Positions 33,053 through 41,063 of a stretch of 64,000 bases of DNA are shown in pieces. The notes beneath the pieces were generated by a model. It saw only the letters and a list, made by a program, of their open reading frames with translations, was not told the origin of the DNA and made no database searches. The stretch spans positions 94,383,333-94,447,332 of the forward strand of contig OX352761.1 in assembly GCA_947095585.1 (NCBI GenBank). Direction: 5' to 3'. The position numbers were made by a program, and so were the translations under genes. Within the stretch, counting starts at the first letter, position 1. The number at the start of each line of letters is the position of its first letter. Origin of the DNA: Nephrocerus scutellatus (taxonomy: Eukaryota; Arthropoda; Insecta; Diptera; Pipunculidae).

Positions 33053-34413
33053 AATTCACAAATAAAATAATAAAACGGTTGTTTTGGACCTGTCATCAAG
33101 ACTGCTATAATTAGTAGGCACGACTTCTCTTGCCTTCTGTAAAATTGTAAAGAGGTCAGCTCCAAATAGCCTTTCCGTATCGTCGAAGATGTTGCTTTTC
33201 CGGTAGATGGTACAGGTTTAACGGCTGGCTTTTTTATTGGTTTGCTGTTTGATGCTGCATGGCTGCTTGTTAGAGGCTTGCTGATCGTTGCTGGCTTGCT
33301 GGAAGTCCCCATAGCAGCTATACTAGCAAAACTTACTCCCTTTACTATGGCTTTTGAAGCAGACATCTGGGCGAATTTATGTTGTTCCTTCTTCTTTTGT
33401 GCGGTTTTAAGCTTTTCAGCCATATTTTCCTTATATTTTGGACATCCTTTATAGTTTGCAGGATGTCCAATTTTCTGGCAGTTTGTGCAGAAAACGTTGT
33501 CGTCTTTTATATTGTCTGCCTTTCTTGGGCATTGGCCAGGCAAGTGCTCATCTTTGCACTTGACGCATCTGTATTTCATGCCGCAATTACTTGCGACATG
33601 TCCAAATTTTTGGCAGTTTCTGCATTGAGTAATGCCCGCTGATTTCAGTTTTTCCCAATGCACCAACTGGTTCAAAAGGAGGGTTTTTGAGCAAACTGCC
33701 GCTTTATCGCAGTTCTTCTCTAGCTCGACAATGAAATGATTAAATTTCTTGTCAGTCCTTTGAAATTTGAAGAGTTTCACCACTCCCTGTATTAGGACAC
33801 CCTCTGTCGTCAACGCTTCCTTGACATCTTCAGCATCAAAGGAGTGGTGAATACCTTTTAGGACCAACATTTCTTTCCTGTCCTCCTTTGCAGTATAAGT
33901 GTTAAATTCAGTCTTTCCCGATTGTAGGAAAGACCGAATTAGCTGATGGCCATCTCTGTTCATGGCCGTAACGACTGATTTGTTGCTGTTGATGTTGCGA
34001 ATTCTGCAACTAATGTTGGCGCTCTTCGTGAACTTTGATAGTTCAGCGACGTTTAGTCTGAAGCAGACTATTGGCGGCATGGCAAAAGGTTTTACTGTTG
34101 GTCCCGTAGTTTGGGATTTTTGGCTTGATGGAGCGACTGGTGGTGGTGCCTTCTTATTTGAGACCTTTTGGGACTCTTTTGGTAAAGCTGTTTTATCAAC
34201 AGCAATTTTTTTATCAACAGCAGCCACTCCAGGAGAAGATGATGTTGGTGGCGATGATGGTCTGGAATATCCAGACAACCTCCTTTTTTTTGCCTTTTCG
34301 GGCATGGTTTCGGGAGAAGACCAAGCTTTGCGACTGTCTTCGTCGCTGGAGTTATCCTCTCCACCACTGCTGAATTCGGGCACTTCAGTATCCGATTCCT
34401 CGACAACGCTCAT
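33040..34413 (-). CDS. Jockey-type ORF1 (gag-like nucleic-acid-binding protein)
   Basis: An open frame of 457 codons from ATG 34413, chosen because the upstream in-frame ATG at 34431 lies in the target duplication. The N-terminus is acidic and Ser-rich (DTEVPEFSSGGEDNSSDEDS), then Pro/Lys-rich. An RRM-like/PRE_C2HC segment follows around residues 150-260 (LVLKGIHHSFDAEDVKEAL, FNHFIVELEKNCDKAAVC). Three Cys-His knuckles come next (CRNCQKFGHVASNC, CVKCKDEHLPGQC, CTNCQKIGHPANYKGC), then a basic tail. Such proteins coat the element RNA. The end overlaps the ORF2 start by 13 nt. No stop or frameshift, in contrast to ORF2. Confidence 0.9.
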   Translation of the reverse strand: MSVVEESDTEVPEFSSGGEDNSSDEDSRKAWSSPETMPEKAKKRRLSGYSRPSSPPTSSSPGVAAVDKKIAVDKTALPKESQKVSNKKAPPPVAPSSQKSQTTGPTVKPFAMPPIVCFRLNVAELSKFTKSANISCRIRNINSNKSVVTAMNRDGHQLIRSFLQSGKTEFNTYTAKEDRKEMLVLKGIHHSFDAEDVKEALTTEGVLIQGVVKLFKFQRTDKKFNHFIVELEKNCDKAAVCSKTLLLNQLVHWEKLKSAGITQCRNCQKFGHVASNCGMKYRCVKCKDEHLPGQCPRKADNIKDDNVFCTNCQKIGHPANYKGCPKYKENMAEKLKTAQKKKEQHKFAQMSASKAIVKGVSFASIAAMGTSSKPATISKPLTSSHAASNSKPIKKPAVKPVPSTGKATSSTIRKGYLELTSLQFYRRQEKSCLLIIAVLMTGPKQPFYYFICELCSQ

Positions 34414-34419
34414 GGTTTC

Positions 34420-34432
34420 GAAGAGTATCATA
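34420..34432 (+). repeat. Target-site duplication, right copy (Jockey LINE)
   Basis: GAAGAGTATCATA directly right of the LINE 5' end. It contributes the first codons of the longer open frame (from ATG 34431), which therefore are host flank and not LINE protein. Confidence 0.92.
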
Positions 34433-35870
34433 CCTTCAGGTACTATCTGCTATGTTGCAGTATTTACAGCTGCTGCTGATCGCTTAAGTCAGCTTGAGCT
34501 TGCTTGCAGTAAATTTTTTGCTTAACGCTGGCCACGCTGAGTGCTTCGCATGCTTTCTTAGCCCTAAATTCCATGTTCGCCGTTCAGCTATGCTTCCTAT
34601 GCAGGATGTCGTCGAGATATTTGACGCTTAGGGTGAGAGTAATAATTGGGATATTTATATGCACACAAGCTTCTTGGGCCTAGGAAACCTTTTCTGGAGT
34701 ATGTTATTCTCCCTTCACACAGAGGAGCTAGATGTTGTTCGTAATTTAAAATTTCCTGTGCAATGTAGGGAAATTGCCATTAGTTAGGGTACCAGGAATT
34801 CTGGTATAAGCCTTTGTGGCTTTATTTGATTAACAGTCCATCCCTTGTATTTTTTGATAGTTTTCGTGTAGAAAGCAAACTTTGTAAGGTTGCCAGTAAT
34901 TGTTAGTAAAGCAGACATTAAAAATTGATCTCGTTAGTCCTCTGGGGTTTTTTAGATCTTAACTCCAGCACGTGGGATGAATTTGCTTGCCCCAACTGAT
35001 TGGATAAGATGCATTTAGCGTCAAGTCAATGGATTTTTAGAACGTTTCAATATTCGTATCGCGCTCTCAACTGTAGGTTTGAAGGTCTCCATCTGGAGAT
35101 TCGGATCAAATATAACATTTCTGTTGTCAGAGTACGAGTTAGCACTTAGTATTAAACATTCTAATAATAGTGTTGATTAAAAAATTTAATAAGGACTCAG
35201 CCGTTGTTTATTTGCAAAAAGCCCAAAAGTCATTGGCATCACACCCTATAAGAATGCTATCTTTATTTTACTTGAAGACAAGTTATTTAATTTAAGAAGA
35301 CTACATATTAGGATAAAAGAAAGCGTTGTTATTTTTTTCACTAGCATACAAGATCTTGTCTCGCAAGTGCCTCATTGACGTCTATCCCTCTAATACAACG
35401 TTCTTTATGTTTTTCTCTCTGAGGAAAACCGTCAATTGTTCCAACGCAAATCTCGAGTGCTTGATAATAATGAAGTCAAATTCGGGGCTTGTGCTTGATC
35501 TGCAATCTAAAATTAAATGCACTCGCCAATGATATGAGAGTTAACCCTTTGCCTTGTTTAGGATTTGTTCCATCAACAAATTAGACAGTCGGGCCTAAAT
35601 GGTACACCATTTGTCCATAATTGGCTTTCCATTGTTCCATTGTGTACTATGGCTGGGACTCGCAATGTTCAGCAGTTGACTACTATGGCTGGAACCTGCA
35701 TTATTGCGATTTGTTGGTATTACCTTTCTTGGCTCCGCACGCATAGTATTTACATAATGTTTTTTTTTTTGAAGTGTTGTTACTTTGTTTGGTATATACT
35801 AGTATTATATGCTTTTATGTAAAATTTCAATTAAAGTGAAATACGCTCTAAATAAATATGTATATAACTC
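34433..35870. other. No gene seen
   Basis: Flank of the Jockey insertion. Short open frames on both strands, none with recognisable domains. A direct repetition of ACTATGGCTGG(G/A)AC occurs near 35648 and 35682. Confidence 0.4.
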
Positions 35871-35874
35871 TTGT

Positions 35875-36086
35875 GGGCTCAATTGATTAATGTGATGGTT
35901 TGAAGTTCGAAAATTGAATCCCAGAAACATTACAATAAGATCTTTAATGGTCGCCCCACTCGCGAATATTGAACAAAGGTTTGAGAGTAAGAACTTAAGA
36001 AGTCTACTCAATTCTTGCCTTTCTAGATATGGCTTAAAATTTGTTAAATATAATACGCACAACACGATTGGTCGCAAAAAGTCTGT
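35875..36086 (+). mobile_element. tRNA-derived SINE, copy 3, degenerate
   Basis: Follows the same order as copies 1 and 2 with much divergence: a B-box-like TTCGAAAATTGAATCCC, ACATTACAATAAGATCTTTAATGGT, CACTCGCGAATATTGAACAAA, GAGTAAGAACTT.AGAAG and CTCAATTC. Box A is no longer clear. Confidence 0.6.
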
Positions 36087-36109
36087 AGCGCCAAATATTC
36101 GCGAATAAT

Positions 36110-36400
36110 GGACGCCGTGGCACAGTGGATAAGAGCACGGACTTCTAAGCAGGGGGTTCGTGGTTCGAATCTCAGTAACACCAAAATTATTTTTAACGGT
36201 GTCACACCAATCGCGAATGGGTGACAAACGTTCCAAGAGTAATAACTTGTCACGGAAAGCTTCTCAATTCGCCGTTCGGATCCGGCAGTAAATTGTAGGT
36301 CCCTCCATTTATGTGCAAAAATATACATGCTCAACACAAATGGTTGCGAGAAGCCAGGCCTTGGACCGCAATGGTTTGTCGCGCCGAATGTTATTATTGG
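36110..36400 (+). mobile_element. tRNA-derived SINE, copy 2
   Basis: Box A TGGCACAGTGG at 36118-36128 and box B GGTTCGAATCT at 36162-36172, with GGACTTCTAAGCAG between them. That segment is most like the anticodon arm of tRNA-Arg with anticodon TCT. The body matches copy 1 and extends through TTTGTCGCGCCGAATGTTATTATT. The head lacks a paired acceptor stem and runs on into SINE body, so it is not a tRNA gene. Confidence 0.85.
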
Positions 36401-36403
36401 ACA

Positions 36404-36590
36404 AAGGCCCGGACAAAGGCAGTAAGAACTTAAGAAGTCTTCTCAATACGCCTTTCTAAATAAGAGTTAAGCTTTTTGTAAATGTGATACATACAAGGCC
36501 CGGACAAAGGCAGTAAGAACTTAAGAAGCCTTCTAAATACGCCTTTCTAAATAAGAGTTAAACTTTGTGTAAATGTGATACGTACAACAC
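36404..36590 (+). repeat. 91-bp tandem pair derived from SINE 3' sequence
   Basis: AAGGCCCGGACAAAGGCAG starts at 36404 and again at 36495. The units continue GTAAGAACTTAAGAAG(T/C)CTTCT, ACGCCTTTCTAAATAAGAG and TGTAAATGTGATAC. The middle resembles the 3' half of the degenerate SINE copy 3, and the right end shares TACAACACGATTGGTCGCAA with 36058-36076. Confidence 0.85.
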
Positions 36591-36721
36591 GATTGGTCGC
36601 AAAATATTATTATAAAATTTTTCTTTTATTACTCCCCTATTAAAATTACTCGAAATATTTGTCAGATGAAAATTTCATGTATGAAAGTAAATGTTAACTA
36701 CATTTTTAAACAAAAGCTGTT

Positions 36722-38112
36722 TTTAAATTCTCTATATTAACTTCGCTTGGCCGTGCCACGTCTGTCTGTCGGTAGATCCATCGGCCGGTCGGTCGGTCGT
36801 AGAATCCTGTGATCAATTTTTAACACACTTCCCAAAGCCAGATTTTATTGAAATTTTGCACACATGTGTATTTCCGGAGACAACAATTTTTATTAAAATT
36901 TGGGACCTCAGGGCCGAGTGGTGCCCATATAAATTTTTCAAAAATACGACCGATTTTCTTTAAATTTTAAACACATGTGTATCTCTGATGGACAACACTT
37001 TTTATACATTTGTTGGAGTGATCGGGCACTAGGGGGTGCCTACATAAGTTTTTTAAAAATTAACCCGATTTTCTTCAAATTCTAAATTCATGAGTATCTC
37101 CGATGGCAACAATTAATATAGAAAATTGAAAGTGATGGGGCTTCCATACAAATTTTTTACACATGTCTATCTCCGGTGACAACAGTTTCTAAAAAAATTT
37201 AAAGTGAAGCGGCTTTAATACTCTTCCATCTATCCTATTCTTCTGGACTCTTTCCGAGAAGTTGAAAAACAGCCTTTGTCCAGCCCATACCCAAAAAAGG
37301 CGAGCCGACGTCTCCTTATTTGTACCGACCCATAGCACTTACATCCATTCTTTCCAAGGTCATGGAAACGCTGATCAATTTTCAGTTCATGAAATATCTT
37401 GAAACCAATGAAATCCTTAGTGACCGGCAGTACGGATTTCGTGGGCAACGTTCTACTGGTGATTTGATGATATATCTCACTGAACAGTGGAACCGGTCTT
37501 TGCATCAATTTAGTGAAAGCAAAGCTGTTGCACTCGATATTTACAAAGCATTTGACAGAGTTTGGCATCAAGCCCTTTTGTCCAAAATGCGTGCTTATGG
37601 AGTCGATAAAAAACTGCTGTATTGGAAGAGAAGCTATCTTTTGGACCGCTCAATTCAAGTTGTTTTGGACGGTTTTTATTTGCCCTAAACTTGAGTACAA
37701 TTGTCATATTTGGTCTGGTGCGCCTAAAACCACCTTGCACCAACTAGATAGAATACAAAACCGTGCCATAAAACTTATCGGTGACGAAAACATTGCGAAA
37801 TCAATAGATTCACTTGAATTTCTACCTGAGAATACTTTCTATTAAAATTTGAGAGTGATCGTGCTGCGGGATGAGGGGCTCCCATACATTTTTTTCCCAT
37901 ATAGCGGCATCAGATCATATCATACTATAATGACTGTGTTCAATGTGCGCTTATGAGCTGATGCGCTGCAAGCAGCGCTGCTTGCTTTACGATTGTGGTT
38001 GTTTTGTTGTTGGATTGCAGTTCTTCGCATTTGTTTTTGATTTTCAGCATTTGTAGTGAAATCCAGTATACATTTGGTTATTGGAGAATTTACATGAAAA
38101 ATTTTAATTTTT
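36722..38112 (+). repeat. Helentron-like (HINE) repeat, copy 3, with LINE fragment inside
   Basis: Starts AAATTCTCTATATTAACTTCGC, has GTCTGTCTGTCGG and GGTCGGTCGGTCG microsatellite sequence, then four to five ~120-bp monomers. At about 37215 it gives way to a LINE fragment and resumes at 37839 (ACTTTCTATTAAAATTTGAG), ending GGAGAATTTACATGAAAAATTTTAATTTTT at 38112. The unique block GGCATCAGATCATATCATAC is shared with copy 7. Confidence 0.8.
37215..37838 (+). pseudogene. LINE reverse transcriptase fragment inside HINE copy 3
   Basis: The frame 37320-37688 reads YRPIALTSILSKVMETLINF, YLETNEILSDRQYGFRGQRS and VALDIYKAFDRVWHQALLSK (RT motif A). A deletion at about 37680 joins VVLDGFY directly to CPKLEYNCHIWSGAPKTTLH and LDRIQNRAIKLIGDENI, removing motif B and the catalytic YADD/FADD. 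A relative of the same family, with FADDSTLNISY still visible, lies at 51222-52075, also next to a HINE copy. Group: Jockey/CR1-like; exact clade not resolved. Confidence 0.8.
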
Positions 38113-38530
38113 GAATTCTCTATATTAACTTTGCGTACCCGTGGCTGGCTGGCTGGATGGTCAGATCTTATGATAAATTTTCAACCCACTTCCCGACGAC
38201 AGATTTTATTCAAATTTTGCCCACATGTGTATTTTCGATGACAACACTTTCTATTATTTAATTAATTTTGGGCCCCTCGGGCCTCGTGGCCGGTTCCCGT
38301 ACCCGTACAAATATTTTACAAAATTTACCAGATTTTCTTTAAATTTTACACGCATATGTATCTCCGATGGACAACACTTTTTGTAAACATTTGTAAGTGA
38401 TCGGGCCCCGGGGTCGAGGGTCACCCATACAAATTTTATAAAAAAAGGACCCGATTTTCTTCATATTTTTTACACATGTGTATCTCCGATTAGAGAATTC
38501 ACGAGAAAATTTTTAATTTTTATGGGTTTT
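38113..38530 (+). repeat. Helentron-like (HINE) repeat, copy 4, head-to-tail with copy 3
   Basis: Starts GAATTCTCTATATTAAC exactly where copy 3 ends, carries GGCTGGCTGGCTGG, about three monomers, and ends TTAGAGAATTCACGAGAAAATTTTTAATTTTTATGGG. The end-to-start joint has no spacer. Confidence 0.85.
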
Positions 38531-38687
38531 CTTTTTCTTAATTTTCTTGAAAGTGCAATTTCGGCGCATAAGAGGTTTACCGCTCGTAACGATGATTTGT
38601 TCAAAATAAAGAAGTCAATCCATATCACACAAAAATACACAGCGAAAGTTATGATTTATATTATGTACATATAAACATAATGATTTC

Positions 38688-38693
38688 TTTATT
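38688..38693 (-). terminator. Poly(A) signal of the Val/Pro-repeat gene
   Basis: AATAAA on the minus strand (TTTATT at 38688-38693), about 250 nt after the stop codon and followed by AT-rich sequence. Expected cleavage is 10-30 nt further left. Confidence 0.6.
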
Positions 38694-38944
38694 TAAAATT
38701 TAATTGATATTCAACAGAAACCAAACTCAAACCAATTATGCTGTCGGATAAATTTTCTACATTTGTTAAATGTGTATTTCGCTTTGTAGGATCAACAGCA
38801 TTTTTGTACTCTAGTGGAGAAGAACAAGACTAACAAATGAACGATAGGAGATTGCATGCCAGTAGGTTTCGTATTGGTATTTGGTTAATATTTCGCCAGA
38901 CCGCAAACGAATATAGCACTACTATACAACCACCGCAACTGCAT

Positions 38945-40095
38945 TTACCACCATCCTTTGACCTTATGCAAAACAGTTTTAATAACAGGCACTTTCACGG
39001 CATATGGCTTAGGGACCTTTACTGGTACATACTTGACAACTTGATATGGCACTCGTTTTTCCACAGGGATTGGAACTTGTTTCTCTACCGGAAATGGTAC
39101 CAAACGTTCAACGGGAATTTTTAGCTCCTTTTCAACGGGAACTTGAACTTGTTGTGTCACGGGAATATGAATTGGCACTGGCTTACGAATCGGCACAACA
39201 ACGGCATGCGAAATCGGAATCTGAACTGGTGTATGAACTGGAACATGAACCTTCTTTACCACCGGGTACGGCACATAGTTGATAACGTCCGCTTGCTGAT
39301 GATGTGACGACGGATGCTGAAAGTGTCCGCCAGCTCCTTCGAAGTCACTATCGGCGTGACCGTTGTAATTACCAATAGTATGTTCATCGTGCTGGTGGTG
39401 GTATTCTTCTCCATCGTCATGGGAATGGAATTGCTGGCCATGCAACGATGACAATGATGGCGAAAATTCGTGGCTGGGACTAAAGTCGTTGTGATGAAGA
39501 AAATAGCTCTGGGAGATTTTATCGCTTTCGGTGGTTCTAGCTGGGTTCGAATGATGAACGAAAGCACTTGCGGCATTGTACGTCGGACTGTCGCCACCGC
39601 CGATGTTAGCTTGAAATCCTAATGCACCAATTGAATGGTGATGCTGCTGTGAATTGCCGTCGACTCCAATTGTGCCATCTTTGTGGTATTCGGTACCACC
39701 GTTATGTTCGTTGGCAGATATATTGTCGCCTTGGTGCTCTTCATAAATTGGTATCTGTCGATTTTGTCCGTAACTTTGAACTAGACTCGCATATCCGTTG
39801 GTGATTTGTCCAAACCCTGATGATGTTGAAATATCACTTTTATCACTGCTACCATCGTAGCTCCTAATATAGTCACCTGGCTGGCGGGTGAATCTTTTGA
39901 CCTGACCATCATTGTTGGAGCTACCATCTCTCTTCGATGTTGTGTACTGTTCTGCGATTGTTCTTCCATGGACAACCAGCGAGAATAACATCATCACAAA
40001 AAAAGTATTCTGTATGTATGATAAATTATAACAAATCAGATAAAAGTATAGATTCCTGCAAAATGACACAATCTTACCAAACCCGTAAGTTCCAT
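38945..40095 (-). CDS. Secreted His/Gln-rich protein with C-terminal Val/Pro/Lys repeats (host gene)
   Basis: Two exons are inferred: 40095-40078 (ATG plus five codons, MELTGL) and 40009-38945, separated by a 68-nt intron with GTAAG at its start and TACAG at its end, phase 0. The spliced start MELTGLNTFFVMMLFSLVVH is a good signal peptide, whereas the unspliced frame starts in the intron. The mature part has a basic QVKRFTR site near residue 45, a His/Gln/Ser/Gly-rich region (about 128-246), and from about 248 to the end a run of PV-type units (VPVHTPVQIPI, KIPVERLVPFPVEKQVPIPV, VPVKVPKPYAVKVPV). Such repeats are typical of insect cuticle or extracellular-matrix proteins. The product is about 360 residues. 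I do not recognise a specific orthologue. Codon structure is clean, unlike the surrounding transposons. Confidence 0.85.
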
Positions 40096-40152
40096 TTTAC
40101 GCTAGAATTTTTGCGAAGCTGGCGTTTTAACTGGAGACTTTTTCGCAATCAA

Positions 40153-40185
40153 TGAACCACTTTCAACGAAAGATTCATTTATATA
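40153..40185 (-). promoter_or_regulatory. TATA box and predicted start site of the Val/Pro-repeat gene
   Basis: Minus-strand TATATAAAT at 40185-40177. An initiator-like TTCATTG places +1 at about 40153, 30 nt after the T of TATAAAT, the standard spacing. The leader would be 58 nt to the ATG at 40095. Confidence 0.7.
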
Positions 40186-40189
40186 GCCC

Positions 40190-40620
40190 CGAATCACTTC
40201 ATAATTTCGATAATTATATACCTGCAGTTCTCATGCAGCCACCCATTAGAGAGGTTTGAGTTTGAAGCGAAATGCAACAAAATTCACAATTACTTTGAGA
40301 ACAACCAGTTGCGAGACCAGTGGCGGATTCAGTTGGTGCAACAGGGCATTGGAATGTCAGTGACGTTTTTTAAGTTATATATTAAAAGCTTACATTATTG
40401 CTGAATATAATATTGAGTAGGATTTAAGAATCTTCTAGCCTGTGTATGTGAGGAAAATTTAAACTTATGTAACTTACTATGGTTTATAAAAGCTAAGCAA
40501 TTAAAATTTTCTTTTTTTAAAGAAAAAAGATTTAAAGCTGTAGTGTCTAAGCCAAAAGGTCTTAAGAATCTTTGAAATTCTGATATAAGTATGCTTATGA
40601 GCCGCTTCATAGGTTCTCAT
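40190..40620. other. No gene seen; upstream region of the host gene
   Basis: Intergenic sequence between the promoter and the 3' tail of RTE copy 2. Likely contains control sequence of the host gene, but no motif stands out. Confidence 0.4.
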
Positions 40621-41063
40621 TATCATCATCATATTTGGCTCTACAACCGGGGTCCGGTCCTGGCCTCCCACAAGAAGTCTCTCCACCGATCCCGATTTTG
40701 AGCCGATGTCATCCAGTTTGGCATCCCTAAACTCTAGGCGTCCTGGTCTACGCCATCCTTCCTTCCATCCTTCCAGCGTAGGCTTGTCCGGCATTGCTGT
40801 CGTGTTCCATATATCCTACGGCAAAGCACTTTCTGAGCAGGATCCTTTCCCTCACGCGAGCTCGGTGTCCTGCTCACCAAAGCCTACCAAGCTTAATTTT
40901 CTTCACGATGTCGACACGCTAGATCTCATCATTACAGAGTCTCCGGAATCGTCCTTCCTCACATACGGGGCCAACAATTATCCGTAAGACTGTTCTCTCG
41001 AACGCGGCTAAGAGGTCAGAATGCTTTTTGCTAAACACTCAAGTCTCGGATCCATATGTAAGT

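Larger units (their letters stand above)
29861..34419 (-). mobile_element. Nearly complete Jockey-type LINE with 13-bp target duplication
   Basis: The perfect direct repeat GAAGAGTATCATA flanks it at 29848-29860 and 34420-34432. The 3' end (left) carries AATAAAATATCTTAATCTTAATC-like sequence, that is a poly(A) signal followed by a short CTTAAT tail. The element begins only six bases before the ORF1 start, so any longer 5' leader is missing. It encodes ORF1 (intact) and ORF2 (broken). It is the largest single transposon copy in the window. Confidence 0.92.

Noticed and set aside
33040..34431. 463-codon ORF1 starting MILFETMSVV
   Set aside because: The first six codons lie wholly or partly in the 13-bp target duplication and the short start; the LINE-encoded start is ATG 34413.
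36113..36180. tRNA-Arg(TCT) gene
   Set aside because: The head resembles tRNA-Arg, but the 3' half of the acceptor stem is absent and it is part of a SINE.
39046..39282. Open frames on the plus strand opposite the Val/Pro-repeat gene
   Set aside because: They are antisense shadows of the repetitive coding sequence, including the Glu/Leu-rich frame at 39046 and the His/Thr-rich frames at 39256-39597.
38945..40069. 374-residue frame starting MSFCRNLYFY
   Set aside because: That start lies in a 68-nt intron with good splice sites; the spliced start at 40095 gives a proper signal peptide and fits the TATA box.
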